Positions 22,588-31,544 of a stretch of DNA of 64,000 nt are shown piece by piece. Below the pieces are notes generated by a model, which was not told the DNA's origin, did not search any database, and saw nothing but the letters and a program-made list of their open reading frames with translations. The DNA is from Oscillospiraceae bacterium (GTDB lineage: Bacteria > Bacillota > Clostridia > Oscillospirales > Acutalibacteraceae). A program made the position numbers and the translations under genes. Where the stretch lies: positions 1,468,501-1,532,500 of the forward strand of contig JAKVOA010000001.1 in the NCBI GenBank assembly GCA_022483045.1. The letters are read 5' to 3'. The stretch's first letter is position 1. Every line of letters begins with the position of its first letter.

Positions 22588-22949
22588 ATTTTTCTCCTTT
22601 GCCGCGGCAGACCGCGGCTTGCATTTTTCGTGTAAAATTCTGTCTATAATTCTCTTTCTTCTGCAAAATACGTTTCTTTATTTGCTTTTTTATTGTAAGC
22701 CTGCATATTGTGCAATGCAAGTTCTTTTACGAGCAGCTTTCGGCACATTTGTTTTTCTTAATTCTGCATTCGGAACATTGCATTCTTTTTGTAAATGCTG
22801 TAATATTAGCGTGGGCAAAATTGCGAAAGGTATTAGAAACCGGCTGTTCTTATGCTGAAGCAGGCCGGTATTTCGCATTTTGACTACCCAAATGTATATC
22901 AATGCTGTAGCTGTAAAAGAATGCTGTTTAGAATCGAGGTCACTATTTT
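22588..22949. other. 362-bp divergent intergenic region between the VanY-like gene and pyk
   Basis: Contains a perfect stem GCCGCGG/CCGCGGC (22601-22618) next to the ribosome site of the VanY-like gene, and the likely pyk promoter at 22778-22806, with a leader of about 140 bases before pyk. The leader holds a GC stem around AACCGGCTG..CAGGCCGGT (about 22840-22872). No open frame or known RNA motif is recognised. Confidence 0.5.
22778..22806 (+). promoter_or_regulatory. Promoter of pyk
   Basis: TTGCAT (22778-22783) and TAATAT (22801-22806) are separated by 17 bases on the plus strand, about 140 bases before the pyk start codon. Confidence 0.65.
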
Positions 22950-24707
22950 ATGCGTAAAACAAAGATTATCTGTACACTTGGACCCGCCACAGACGACGAA
23001 GGGGTACTGCGTCAGCTGATGCTTGCCGGCATGGATGTCGCGCGCATCAACTTTTCCCACGGAACCCATGAAGAACAGCTGGTGCGTATTAACGCTGTAA
23101 AGAAGCTGCGTGAAGAGCTGGACCTGCCGGTAGCGCTGCTGCTGGACACCAAAGGCCCTGAAATCCGCACCCGTGAATTTGAAAAGCCGGCTATTTTAAC
23201 CGACGGCCAGGCGTATACGCTGACCACCCGCGACGTAATGGGCGATGACAAAATGTGCGCCGTTACTTTTAACAATCTGCCAAAAGAAGTATCTCACGGT
23301 ACCCGAATTTTAATCGACGACGGCTTAATTGAGCTGCGCGTAGAAAAAACAAATGCCACTGATATTTTCTGTACGGTTATGAACGGCGGCCCTATCACCA
23401 AGCACAAAGGCATCAATATTCCGGGCAGCAACCTCTCCCTGCCGTTTTTAAGCGAGCAGGACAAGTCTGATATTGCCTTTGGTGTTGAGCAGGATTTCGA
23501 TAGCATTGCGGCTTCCTTTACCCGCTCTGCAGAGGATATCCTGGACCTGCGCAGTGAGCTGGAGAAAAACGGCAACCACGACATGCAGATCATCAGCAAA
23601 ATCGAGAGCACCGGCGGCGTACAGAACATTGATGAAATCATCCGTGTTTCTGACGGTGTCATGGTTGCCCGCGGCGATCTTGGTGTCGAAGTACCAATGG
23701 AAGAAGTTCCGGTACTGCAGAAAAAGATTATCAAGAAAGTGCACGCTGCCGGCAAAGTTGCCGTAACTGCTACCCAGATGCTCGACTCTATGATTCAGCA
23801 TCCGCGCCCGACCCGTGCCGAAACCACTGATGTAGCCAACGCTGTATTTGACGGCACCAGCGCCATCATGCTTTCCGGCGAAACTGCCGCGGGCAAATAC
23901 CCGGTAGAGGCTGTGCGCACTATGGCGCGCATTGCCGAACACACGGAAGAGAACATCGACTATATCAGCCGCTTCCGCAATACCGAATGGACCGAAAAAG
24001 AGGACGTAACTTCTGCTATTTCCCACGCGACCTGCACCACCGCGCACGACCTTGGTGCAGTAGCAATTATGACCGTAACCAAATCCGGCCATACAGCCCG
24101 CACCATTTCCAAATACCGCCCCGCCTGCCCCATTATCAGCGGCACCACCAGCCGTAAGGTCTGGTACCAAATGAACCTTTCCTGGGGCGTTATTCCGCTG
24201 ATGGTAGAGGAAAAGGACAACACCGATGAACTTTTCGAGCATGTTGTCAATGTTGCACGTGACCACGGCTTGGTGAAAAACGGTGACCTGACTGTTATTA
24301 CCGCCGGCGTGCCGCTGGGTGTTTCGGGCACAACCAACCTGCTGAAAGTACAGCTGGTTGGCGATGTGCTGGTGACCGGCGACGGCATTTCCCTGGGCAG
24401 TGTGTGCAGCAACCTGTGCGTCTGCAAAGACGCACAGGATCTTCGGCTTCACTTTCAGCCCAATGACATCATTGTCATCCCCAACACGGACAACTCCATG
24501 ATGCAGTATATGCGCAAAGCCTCTGGCATTATCACAGAGGAAAAAGGTCTGAACTCTCACGCCGCCATTGTCGGCCTGTCACTCAACAAGCCGGTCATCG
24601 TGGGTGCCAGCAACGCAACCAAAATTCTGCGCAGCGGTGTGACGATTACGCTTGACTCCGACCGCGGAATCGTCTATGCCGGTGTCGCTGTAAATGAAAA
24701 TGCCTGA
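22950..24707 (+). CDS. pyk: Pyruvate kinase with C-terminal PEP-utilising domain
   Basis: Final glycolytic step, phosphoenolpyruvate plus ADP to pyruvate plus ATP. The 585-residue protein has the barrel motifs MRKTKIICTLGPA, NFSHGTHEE, LLLDTKGPEIRT, MVARGDLGVEVP and TATQMLDSMIQHPRPTRAE. After the allosteric C domain comes an extra roughly 90-residue domain with GLNSHAAIVGLSLNKPVIVG, the PEP-utiliser mobile domain found in Bacillus and clostridial long-form enzymes. A GAGG ribosome site lies 11 bases before the ATG. It is monocistronic, closed by the terminator at 24750-24797. Confidence 0.98.
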   Translation: MRKTKIICTLGPATDDEGVLRQLMLAGMDVARINFSHGTHEEQLVRINAVKKLREELDLPVALLLDTKGPEIRTREFEKPAILTDGQAYTLTTRDVMGDDKMCAVTFNNLPKEVSHGTRILIDDGLIELRVEKTNATDIFCTVMNGGPITKHKGINIPGSNLSLPFLSEQDKSDIAFGVEQDFDSIAASFTRSAEDILDLRSELEKNGNHDMQIISKIESTGGVQNIDEIIRVSDGVMVARGDLGVEVPMEEVPVLQKKIIKKVHAAGKVAVTATQMLDSMIQHPRPTRAETTDVANAVFDGTSAIMLSGETAAGKYPVEAVRTMARIAEHTEENIDYISRFRNTEWTEKEDVTSAISHATCTTAHDLGAVAIMTVTKSGHTARTISKYRPACPIISGTTSRKVWYQMNLSWGVIPLMVEEKDNTDELFEHVVNVARDHGLVKNGDLTVITAGVPLGVSGTTNLLKVQLVGDVLVTGDGISLGSVCSNLCVCKDAQDLRLHFQPNDIIVIPNTDNSMMQYMRKASGIITEEKGLNSHAAIVGLSLNKPVIVGASNATKILRSGVTITLDSDRGIVYAGVAVNENA

Positions 24708-24749
24708 GTAAAATCATTTTTACCAAACATTTTCTGTTTACCATAGAAA

Positions 24750-24797
24750 GACGGGCAGCAAATCTGCAAAAGTGCAGGTGTGCTGCCCGTCTTTATT
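24750..24797 (+). terminator. Terminator of pyk
   Basis: The arms AGACGGGCAGCA and TGCTGCCCGTCT pair with an internal hairpin (CTGCAAAAGTGCAG) and are followed by TTTATTT. It lies 42 bases past the pyk stop. Beyond it, at 24820-24837, is the perfect inverted repeat GCTCTTTGTACAAAGAGC near the end of the convergent mazF. Confidence 0.9.
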
Positions 24798-24937
24798 TAC
24801 ATGAAAAGTTTTATATTCTGCTCTTTGTACAAAGAGCCGCCATGCGGCCGCTTTGAAATTCCGCGTATTCCGTTTTTCAGTATTGCAAACTGCAGGAAAC
24901 CTTTTGCGGCAGCTGCTCTGTTTTATTCGGCGCTGTT

Positions 24938-25351
24938 TTATGTAGCAGCACCGTGAGAAACCTGCGCTGCAGCAGCGGGAATGGTAGAAACAGGGTGTCT
25001 TGGCTGAGAAACAAGGCCAAAACTGACAGAAAGGGCACGGTCGACTGCGGCCATGCCTGCTTCCCCCAGGCGGCCCATGTATTCACGCAGCCGGTGTTTA
25101 TCCAGTGTGCGCACCTGCTCAAGCAGGACAATGCTGTCTCGCGAAAGACCTGTCGTAGCTGCCTGCAGATGAATGTGTGTAGGCAGCTCTGTTTTCCCAC
25201 GCTGGCTGGTAATGGCCGCTGCAATAACCGTTGGGCTAAAGCGGTTTCCAATATCGTTTTGAATGATGAGCACCGGCCGCACACCGCCCTGTTCCGAGCC
25301 GACGACTGGGCTTAAGTCTGCATAAAAAATATCTCCACGTCTGACCTGCAT
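24938..25351 (-). CDS. mazF: MazF/PemK-family endoribonuclease toxin
   Basis: Family members cleave single-stranded mRNA at short motifs (NdoA/MazF). The 137-residue product opens MQVRRGDIFYADLSPVVGSE and has GGVRPVLIIQND and VIAAAITSQ, which carry the catalytic Arg and Thr/Ser positions, plus LLEQVRTLDK. The ATG at 25351 is favoured by a GGAGCG ribosome site 10 bases upstream. The last 25 residues are an Ala/Pro-rich tail beyond the normal domain. The usual partner MazE (or the alr-mazE-mazF order of Bacilli) is absent: the 116 bases upstream, before nnrD, cannot encode an antitoxin. The cognate antitoxin, if any, is elsewhere. Confidence 0.92.
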   Translation of the reverse strand: MQVRRGDIFYADLSPVVGSEQGGVRPVLIIQNDIGNRFSPTVIAAAITSQRGKTELPTHIHLQAATTGLSRDSIVLLEQVRTLDKHRLREYMGRLGEAGMAAVDRALSVSFGLVSQPRHPVSTIPAAAAQVSHGAAT

Positions 25352-25467
25352 GATTCTCACGCTCCGCATTTTATTTTCTGCAGATAGCATTGGCAAAAGT
25401 GGAAAGTTCTATACATTGAATGCTTCTCTTTTGCCCTGCTGAAAATATTGTATGCAGAAACGCGATT

Positions 25468-26331
25468 TTACGTTTCTGAAAAGACAGATTGGCCGCGCTC
25501 AATTTCCAAAAAAATCTGCGGCAGCTGATGCAGCAGATCCTGCGGCAGCATGGCCTGCTGTGATAAAGCAGCCGCACAGCGGTCGCCGGCAAGGCCATGC
25601 AGGTAGACAGAAGCCGCAGCGGCTGTGTACGGCTCGACTCCCTGTGCCAAAAAGGAACCGATCATACCAGCCAACAGGTCGCCGCTGCCGCCGCGGGCCA
25701 TACCCGGATTTCCAGTCGTGTTTTGCAAAATGCGTCCATCCGGCGCGGCAACCAGGGTCCCAGCGCCTTTCAGCACCAAAATGACATGGTGCTTTTTTGA
25801 AAAAGATGCCGCCGCGCCCGCACGATCCGCCTGCACCTGCAGGACGGAGCAGCCCAGCAGCCGCGCCATTTCACCCGGGTGAGGCGTTAAAACAAGCGGT
25901 GCCTGCGCGGTATCCAGTACAGAAATGTCTTTTGCAATGCAGTTGAGCGCATCGGCATCCAGTACCAGCGGCACCCGGCAGTTTTGCAGAACGTTTTCCA
26001 CCCGCTGCGGGTATTTTGTGGAAAGGCCGCAGCCCATCACACAGGCTGAAGCCTTTTTTAGAGAAGAAAATACAGGCGAAAAATCGTCTTGGTAAACAGT
26101 ATAGACTGCCTCTGGCAGACGTGCAGCGACAATTGGGTAAATGGATGCAGGCACAGCCGCGTCAACCAAACCGGCCCCGCAGCGCAGCGCGGCGCCGGTA
26201 CACAGCATAGCCGCCCCCGCCATGCCATAGCTGCCACAGATGCACAGCAGCCGGCCAAATGTACCTTTATTGCTGTCTTTGGGGCGCTTTTTGACCGCAG
26301 AAGCCGCCAATGCGGCGGAAATACTGTTCAT
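25468..26331 (-). CDS. nnrD: ADP-dependent NAD(P)H-hydrate dehydratase
   Basis: Repairs hydrated NADH/NADPH using ADP, a ribokinase-like fold. The 287-residue protein contains GTFGRLLCICGSYGMAGAA near residue 25, LVLTPHPGEMARLLG, VLKGAGTLVA and the family signature NPGMARGGSGDLLAGMIGSF. The epimerase (NnrE) half that is fused in many bacteria is missing, so epimerase activity must come from elsewhere. The ATG at 26331 overlaps the acpS stop by four bases (ATGA) and has AAGGAATCGAGAG upstream; 54 further open codons are an acpS shadow. Translation is likely coupled to acpS. Confidence 0.95.
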   Translation of the reverse strand: MNSISAALAASAVKKRPKDSNKGTFGRLLCICGSYGMAGAAMLCTGAALRCGAGLVDAAVPASIYPIVAARLPEAVYTVYQDDFSPVFSSLKKASACVMGCGLSTKYPQRVENVLQNCRVPLVLDADALNCIAKDISVLDTAQAPLVLTPHPGEMARLLGCSVLQVQADRAGAAASFSKKHHVILVLKGAGTLVAAPDGRILQNTTGNPGMARGGSGDLLAGMIGSFLAQGVEPYTAAAASVYLHGLAGDRCAAALSQQAMLPQDLLHQLPQIFLEIERGQSVFSET

Positions 26332-26699
26332 TCTCTCGATTCCTTTCGTTCTCCGAGCACAACTGCAGCGGCTGCAGCGGCTGTATGGGTTACACTGACC
26401 TGAAACTGCCACCCGGCGGCAAGTTCTGCCGCCTTTCCGCTGAGGCAGAGCCGCGGTGCACCGGTTTTTGCACGCAGCAGTTCCACCTCGCACAGGGAAA
26501 AGCCGCGCAGGCCCGTGCCCATTGCTTTACCAAAAGCTTCTTTTGCACAAAAAGAGGCAGCTACGCTTTGTGCAGGAAACCCGCGCTTTTGCAGCTGGGC
26601 AAACTCCTGTTTTCCCAAAACGCGGCTGCAAAAGTGCGGGTTCTGCATAGAGCGCCGAATGCGCTCGATTTCACAGAGGTCAAGCCCCACGGTCATCAT
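26328..26699 (-). CDS. acpS: Holo-[acyl-carrier-protein] synthase
   Basis: Transfers phosphopantetheine from CoA to acyl carrier protein. The 123-residue protein shows the two magnesium/CoA motifs: VGLDLCEIERIRR at the N-terminus and FCAKEAFGKAMGTG near residue 51, then VSVTHTAAAAAAVV at the end. It overlaps the preceding membrane-protein gene by four bases (ATGA at 26696-26699) and nnrD by four bases, so the three genes form a tightly coupled operon. acpS-nnrD adjacency is common. Confidence 0.96.
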   Translation of the reverse strand: MMTVGLDLCEIERIRRSMQNPHFCSRVLGKQEFAQLQKRGFPAQSVAASFCAKEAFGKAMGTGLRGFSLCEVELLRAKTGAPRLCLSGKAAELAAGWQFQVSVTHTAAAAAAVVLGERKESRE

Positions 26700-27229
26700 T
26701 TTTCTTTCTCCGGCGCCGGCAGAGCAGAGGTGTCTACTGTGCGCTTTAAGTTGAGCTTAATTGCCTGCAGAACCCGGTTGCTGGGGCTGAAGACAATCAA
26801 GATTTTCCCATAGCGGTCATAGCGGCCGGTCAAGTACCACTCGCCGTCAGTGCCCTTTGCAGTTTTGCCGACCTGAAAGGTATAGTCAAACTGCTTGCCC
26901 TCGAATTTTTCAGGGCTGTATTTTCCGATTTCTTCTGTATCATGCAAGTCAATCGAAAAAATAGATTTGCGCTTGCGGCGGTGGATAATCTTGTCACAGG
27001 TAAAGTCGCCGTTTGTCACACTGTACTCAAATTCCCAGTCAAAATTCGTAATGATATAGTACATGCCAACCAGCACGCCGGCAATGATAAAGACAAGGAA
27101 GTACATGAGTACGGAAACCATCATGGTCAGCATCAAAATGGCAATGGCACCAACCAGGGTAAGCAGCATAATGCCCGCTTCTTTACCGCCAAACTTTCGC
27201 TTAATAATCTGTTCGCAAAAAATATCCAT
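26696..27229 (-). CDS. Small membrane protein of unknown function (DUF6106-like)
   Basis: A 177-residue protein with a cytoplasmic N-terminus (MDIFCEQIIKRKFGGKE), two close hydrophobic segments at about 20-60 and a soluble, PH-like C-terminal part with basic and aromatic residues (FDWEFEYSVTNGDFTCDKI, HRRKRKSIFSIDL). It resembles conserved clostridial proteins grouped as DUF6106; the name is from memory and unchecked. The ATG at 27229 has GGAG five bases upstream. It leads the acpS-nnrD group and overlaps acpS, suggesting a link to lipid or envelope functions, but no function is established. Confidence 0.72.
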   Translation of the reverse strand: MDIFCEQIIKRKFGGKEAGIMLLTLVGAIAILMLTMMVSVLMYFLVFIIAGVLVGMYYIITNFDWEFEYSVTNGDFTCDKIIHRRKRKSIFSIDLHDTEEIGKYSPEKFEGKQFDYTFQVGKTAKGTDGEWYLTGRYDRYGKILIVFSPSNRVLQAIKLNLKRTVDTSALPAPEKEK

Positions 27230-27343
27230 CCTTACTCCTCCGGTCATACAGTAGTCTTTGCTTCTTTTGCATATTCTAGCATAGGCCGCAGGGAATTACA
27301 AACCATTTGGGCGCTTTCTCGCATTTTTTTGCCCGGGCTGCGG
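27230..27343. other. Divergent intergenic segment before the pheST leader
   Basis: Separates the minus-strand membrane-protein gene from the plus-strand pheST leader. No clear promoter pair for the minus-strand gene is seen; the plus-strand promoter begins at 27344. With the T-box leader it accounts for the whole 439-bp gene-free stretch 27230-27668. Confidence 0.4.
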
Positions 27344-27372
27344 TTGCATTTTACAGGAACGCATGTTATAAT
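27344..27372 (+). promoter_or_regulatory. Promoter of the pheST T-box leader
   Basis: TTGCAT (27344-27349) and a perfect TATAAT (27367-27372) are 17 bases apart, immediately before the T-box stem I sequence. Confidence 0.82.
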
Positions 27373-27384
27373 AACGCAGATATC

Positions 27385-27640
27385 CATGATAAAACGCTGT
27401 GAAAAAGGAAGTAGCGGACCAAAGCCGCAGGATCAGAGAGGGTATGCCATTGGCTGAAAACATGCCTGCCTGCGCGTGTACCGTGAAGTTCCCTTTTGAG
27501 CGTCCCCGCTGAACCTGCGGCTTTTCCGCAAAATTAGGCGTGAACGGTTTTTGGCCCCGTTATCGGCCACAAAAGTATAATTTTAGGGTGGTACCGCGAA
27601 GTCAAAGCCTTCGCCCCTTTGTGGGGCGAAGGCTTTTTTG
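27385..27640 (+). ncRNA. T-box leader of pheST (phenylalanine-tRNA sensor)
   Basis: The T-box motif AGGGTGGTACCGCG is at 27585-27598, and an AGAGAG block of stem I is at 27435-27440. A terminator (arms AAGCCTTCGCCCC and GGGGCGAAGGCTT with a T run, 27604-27638) follows. TTC at 27489-27491 is in a position suited to the specifier codon for phenylalanine and fits the downstream synthetase genes. Uncharged tRNA-Phe should pair with the T-box bulge, prevent the terminator and raise pheST expression. The specifier call is less certain than the T-box call. Confidence 0.95.
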
Positions 27641-27668
27641 ATTTCAAAAGAAAGGATGAGGACCTTCC

Positions 27669-28691
27669 ATGATCAAAGAAGAACTGCAGGCAATCGGCAG
27701 CAAAGCGCTGCAGGAACTGCACAGTGCCGACAGCCAAAAGCTGCTCGATGAGCTGCGTGTACGCTATCTCGGCAAAAAAGGATCTCTGACCTCGATTTTA
27801 AAGAAAATGGGTAGTCTTTCTGCAGAAGAGCGCCCGGTTATCGGCAAACTGGCAAACGAAGTGCGCGCCAAAATTGAGGGTGCCGTCGCCGACCGCCGCA
27901 GTGAGCTTAAAGATCTGGAGCTGCAGCACCGCCTGCAGGCAGAGTCTCTCGATGTAACTATGCCCGGCAAATGCCGCCGGCTCGGCGCAAAGCACCCGAT
28001 TTCGCTGACGCTGGAGGACTTGGAGGAAATCTTCCTCGGTATGGGCTTCAGTATTGCAGAGGGTCCAGAAGTCGAGTACGACTACTACAACTTTGAAGCA
28101 CTGAATATTCCTAAAAACCATCCGGCCCGTGACGACCAGGATACTTTCTATATCAACGACAATATTCTGCTGCGCACCCAGACAAGCCCCGTACAGGTGC
28201 GCACAATGGAAAAGCAGAAGCCCCCTATCCGCATTATTGCACCGGGCCGCGTGTACCGCAGCGACGCGGTAGATGCCACCCACTCCCCGCTGTTCCATCA
28301 AGTAGAGGGTCTGGTTGTCGACAAGGGTATTACATTTGCCGACCTGAAAGGTACACTAGAAACCTTTATCAAGCGTCTTTACGGTGAAGACAGTGTTGTG
28401 CGTTTCCGCCCGCACCACTTCCCCTTTACAGAACCAAGCGCCGAAGTCGACGTACAGTGCTTCCACTGCCACGGCGAAGGCTGCCGCCTGTGCAAAGGCG
28501 AGGGCTGGATCGAAATTCTCGGCTGCGGCATGGTGCACCCGAAAGTGCTTTCAAACTGCGGCATTGACCCCGAGGAATACTCCGGCTTTGCTTTTGGCAT
28601 CGGCTTGGAGCGCATTGCTATGCGCAAATACAACATTGACGACATGCGCCTTTTCTATGAAAACGATATCCGCTTCCTAGAGCAATTCTGA
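27669..28691 (+). CDS. pheS: Phenylalanyl-tRNA synthetase alpha subunit
   Basis: Class II aminoacyl-tRNA synthetase catalytic subunit; charges tRNA-Phe as an alpha2-beta2 enzyme. The 340-residue protein has the N-terminal coiled-coil arm, [11 protein letters not shown], the [16 protein letters not shown] block around motif 2, and motif 3 [17 protein letters not shown] 33-residue segment with [19 protein letters not shown] contains four cysteines, as in many bacterial PheS. Preceded by AAAGGATGAGG and controlled by the T-box upstream; pheT follows after 48 bases. Confidence 0.98.
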   Translation: MIKEELQAIGSKALQELHSADSQKLLDELRVRYLGKKGSLTSILKKMGSLSAEERPVIGKLANEVRAKIEGAVADRRSELKDLELQHRLQAESLDVTMPGKCRRLGAKHPISLTLEDLEEIFLGMGFSIAEGPEVEYDYYNFEALNIPKNHPARDDQDTFYINDNILLRTQTSPVQVRTMEKQKPPIRIIAPGRVYRSDAVDATHSPLFHQVEGLVVDKGITFADLKGTLETFIKRLYGEDSVVRFRPHHFPFTEPSAEVDVQCFHCHGEGCRLCKGEGWIEILGCGMVHPKVLSNCGIDPEEYSGFAFGIGLERIAMRKYNIDDMRLFYENDIRFLEQF

Positions 28692-28739
28692 AGCGGCAGA
28701 GATACGGAATTTACCGGAAAGTGTGGGAGATAACAAACA

Positions 28740-31133
28740 ATGAATCTTTCAATGCGTTGGCTTAAAGAATTTGTCGACCTGCCTAAAATGCCTTTGCGTC
28801 AGTTTACAGAATCCATTACGCTCAGCGGCAGCAAAGTGGAAAGCTGGGGCACAGAGGGCGAAGAAATCTCAAAGGTGGTTGTCGGCAAGGTACTGTCACT
28901 GGAGCGCCACCCCGACAGCGACCACCTGTGGATCACCAAAACAACCGTAAATGAAAAGGAAGAGCCGCTGCAGATTGTTACCGGCGCCCAAAACCTAAAA
29001 GTCGGCGACTACGTGCCGGTAGCCTTGCACGGCAGCGTGCTGCCCGGCGGCAAAAAAATCAAGCGCGGCAAGCTGCGCGGTGTGGCAAGCAACGGCATGC
29101 TCTGCGGCATTACCGAACTTGGCTTAACAACACATGACTTCCCCTCGACGATTGAAGACGGCATCATGGTGCTTACCGAAGCGGACGGCTGCAAGCTACA
29201 GCTCGGCATGGACATCCGTGAAGCACTGGGGTACAACGACACAACGGTCGCATTTGAAATCACCTCTAACCGGCCGGACTGCTTCTCCATTATCGGCCTC
29301 GCGCGTGAAGCAGCGGCTACTTTTGACCTGCCGCTGAAGCTGCACACACCTGTCGTAAAGGGCGGCGCAGGCGACTGCACCGGTCTGCTGGACGTAAAGA
29401 TTGAGGCGCCGGACCTCTGTTCCATTTATACAAACCGTGTAGTAAAGAATGTGCGTGTAAAGCCCTCTCCGCTGTGGATGCGTGAGCGCCTGCGTGCCAT
29501 GGGTGTGCGGCCTATCAACAACATTGTCGATATTACAAACTATGTCATGCTGGAATACGGCCAGCCGATGCACGCTTTTGACCTGAACAGCGTCGCTGAC
29601 CATACCATTCGCATCCGCCGCGCAAAACCCGGCGAAAGCATTACAACTCTGGACGGTACTGTGCACCCCCTGACAGAAAAGCAGCTGGTCATTGCTGACA
29701 GCCAAAAGCCGGTGGCGATTGCCGGTGTAATGGGCGGCGAAAACAGCGAAATTACAGACAGTACTACAACAATCGTCTTTGAGTCCGCCTGTTTCAGTGG
29801 GGCCAGTGTACGCACCACTGCGCGCGACCAGGGTATGCGCACCGAAGCCAGCGGCCGCTTTGAAAAAGGCCTCGACCCCAACAACTGCATTCCGGCTATT
29901 AACCGCGCCTGCGAATTGGTGGAAATGCTGGACGCCGGCGACGTGATGGACGGTATTATTGCAGACGACCATTCCAGCAAAGAAAAGCACCGTATCCGCT
30001 TTGAGCCAGAGTGGACCAACCGTTTCCTTCATACCGATATTTCTGCTGAAGAAATGAAAACAATCCTGAAAAAACTGGAATGCGAATTTGACGGTGACGA
30101 TATTCTGGTGCCCACTTTCCGCCCGGACCTTGTACACAAAGCGGATATTGCAGAAGAAATTGCCCGCTTCTATGGCTACAACAAAATTCAGAGCAAAAAG
30201 CTGCCCGGCGGTGCTGAAGGCGTTCTAACCGCAAAGCAGCACTTTACCCGCACCCTTGGCCGCACGATGCTCTCGCTCGGCGCAGATGAAATTATGACGT
30301 ATTCCTTTATTTCTCCTAAGGAATACGATAAAATCAAGATGCCAAAGGATAGCCCGCTGCGCAATTCTGTTACAATCCGCAACCCACTTGGCGAAGATAC
30401 CAGCATTATGCGCACCGTTGCGCTGCCCAGTATGCTGCTGGTCCTTTCCCGCAACTACAACAATCGCAACCCGCAGGCCTGCCTGTATGAACTCGCCAAC
30501 ATCTACCTGCCCACCGGCCCGGACACCCTGCCGGAAGAACGCCCGCAGCTGATTTGCGGTATGTACGGCGAAGATTTTGATTTCTATACAGCAAAGGGAA
30601 TGCTGGAAGTCCTGCTGCAGAAGCTTGGCGTTTCCGACTGGGACATTACCGCCTGCAAAGATGCCTACAGCTACCACCCCGGCCGCTGTGCCCGCCTGAC
30701 CGCCGGAGAAGACAGCCTGGGTGTTATTGGTGAGGTGCACCCGACCGTCACCGAAAATTACGGTATCGGCACGCGCGTCTATACTTTTACACTGGACATC
30801 GGTATCCTGCAGAAACACGCCGAAACCAACCGCACTTATCACCCGCTGCCAAAATTCCCGGCTGTCACACGTGACCTTGCTCTGGTCTGCGATGCAAAAC
30901 TGCCGGTCGGCGACTTGGAAAAAGCAATTCGCCGCGGTGCAGGCAAGCTGCTCGAAAGCATTCATATCTTTGATGTTTACCGCGGTGAACAGATTGAGCA
31001 CGGAAAAAAGAGCGTTGCTTTCAGCTTGGTGCTGCGCAGCCAAAATGAAACCCTTTCCGACGAGCAGGTAAATGCTGCCATGCACAAAGTGATGAAAGAG
31101 CTCGAAACAGCCGGAGCCGTGCTGCGGGAGTAA
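28740..31133 (+). CDS. pheT: Phenylalanyl-tRNA synthetase beta subunit
   Basis: Partner of PheS; holds the editing site and tRNA-binding modules. The 797-residue protein has the N-terminal EMAP-type tRNA-binding domain (VVVGKVLSLERHPDSDHLWI, about residues 40-60), B3/B4 editing domain, B5 domain (about 400-475), catalytic-like fold, and the C-terminal anticodon-binding FDX-ACB domain starting near YHPLPKFPAVTRDLALVCD. A GGGAG ribosome site precedes the ATG. It is co-transcribed with pheS from the T-box promoter. Confidence 0.98.
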   Translation: MNLSMRWLKEFVDLPKMPLRQFTESITLSGSKVESWGTEGEEISKVVVGKVLSLERHPDSDHLWITKTTVNEKEEPLQIVTGAQNLKVGDYVPVALHGSVLPGGKKIKRGKLRGVASNGMLCGITELGLTTHDFPSTIEDGIMVLTEADGCKLQLGMDIREALGYNDTTVAFEITSNRPDCFSIIGLAREAAATFDLPLKLHTPVVKGGAGDCTGLLDVKIEAPDLCSIYTNRVVKNVRVKPSPLWMRERLRAMGVRPINNIVDITNYVMLEYGQPMHAFDLNSVADHTIRIRRAKPGESITTLDGTVHPLTEKQLVIADSQKPVAIAGVMGGENSEITDSTTTIVFESACFSGASVRTTARDQGMRTEASGRFEKGLDPNNCIPAINRACELVEMLDAGDVMDGIIADDHSSKEKHRIRFEPEWTNRFLHTDISAEEMKTILKKLECEFDGDDILVPTFRPDLVHKADIAEEIARFYGYNKIQSKKLPGGAEGVLTAKQHFTRTLGRTMLSLGADEIMTYSFISPKEYDKIKMPKDSPLRNSVTIRNPLGEDTSIMRTVALPSMLLVLSRNYNNRNPQACLYELANIYLPTGPDTLPEERPQLICGMYGEDFDFYTAKGMLEVLLQKLGVSDWDITACKDAYSYHPGRCARLTAGEDSLGVIGEVHPTVTENYGIGTRVYTFTLDIGILQKHAETNRTYHPLPKFPAVTRDLALVCDAKLPVGDLEKAIRRGAGKLLESIHIFDVYRGEQIEHGKKSVAFSLVLRSQNETLSDEQVNAAMHKVMKELETAGAVLRE

Positions 31134-31212
31134 TATGCGCATTTCTTCCCAAAATTTCGTGAAAATCTGCCGCTTTTCAAAAAGCTCTGCCCAAAATTTT
31201 ACAAAAGTTCCC

Positions 31213-31241
31213 TTGCATTTTGTAACTGACTGATGTATGAT
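31213..31241 (+). promoter_or_regulatory. Promoter of ireB
   Basis: TTGCAT (31213-31218) and TATGAT (31236-31241) are 17 bases apart, with the start predicted only about 15-20 bases before the ireB ribosome site. Confidence 0.65.
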
Positions 31242-31265
31242 ATTCGTATATCAGGAGGTGATCGC

Positions 31266-31511
31266 ATGCAGGATAAGACCATGACCTTTTCGATTGGCGG
31301 CAACCGGGAAGATGATATCAAAAAAATTATGACAACGGTATATCAGGCTTTACAGGAAAAGGGTTACAACCCGATCAGTCAGATTGTGGGCTACATCCTC
31401 TCAGAGGACCCAACGTACATTACGACCCATAATAATGCACGCAGCCTTATCCGCAAGGTCGACCGGGACGAACTGCTGCAGGTACTTGTAAAATCCTATC
31501 TGCAAGCCTGA
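31266..31511 (+). CDS. IreB-family regulatory phosphoprotein (UPF0297)
   Basis: IreB is a small dimeric phosphoprotein, a substrate of the PASTA kinase IreK in Enterococcus, where it affects cephalosporin tolerance. This 81-residue protein is full length and highly family-like: [24 protein letters not shown]-type helix, [19 protein letters not shown] and [14 protein letters not shown]. Thr5 and Thr7 near the N-terminus are possible kinase targets by analogy. AGGAGGTG lies 6 bases before the ATG. In most Firmicutes ruvX (yrrK) follows; here a different small gene does. Confidence 0.93.
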   Translation: MQDKTMTFSIGGNREDDIKKIMTTVYQALQEKGYNPISQIVGYILSEDPTYITTHNNARSLIRKVDRDELLQVLVKSYLQA

Positions 31512-31544
31512 GCCTGCTTTGCCGCCTGAAAAGGAGGACTCCTA

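Noticed and set aside
23448-24560. A 370-codon frame antisense to pyk and similar long frames opposite pheST and pheT
   Set aside because: Same antisense effect; the sense genes are unambiguous full-length enzymes.
24938-26331. A MazEF pair with nnrD as antitoxin partner
   Set aside because: nnrD is a clear metabolic repair enzyme. The 116-base gap has no antitoxin-sized frame with a ribosome site.
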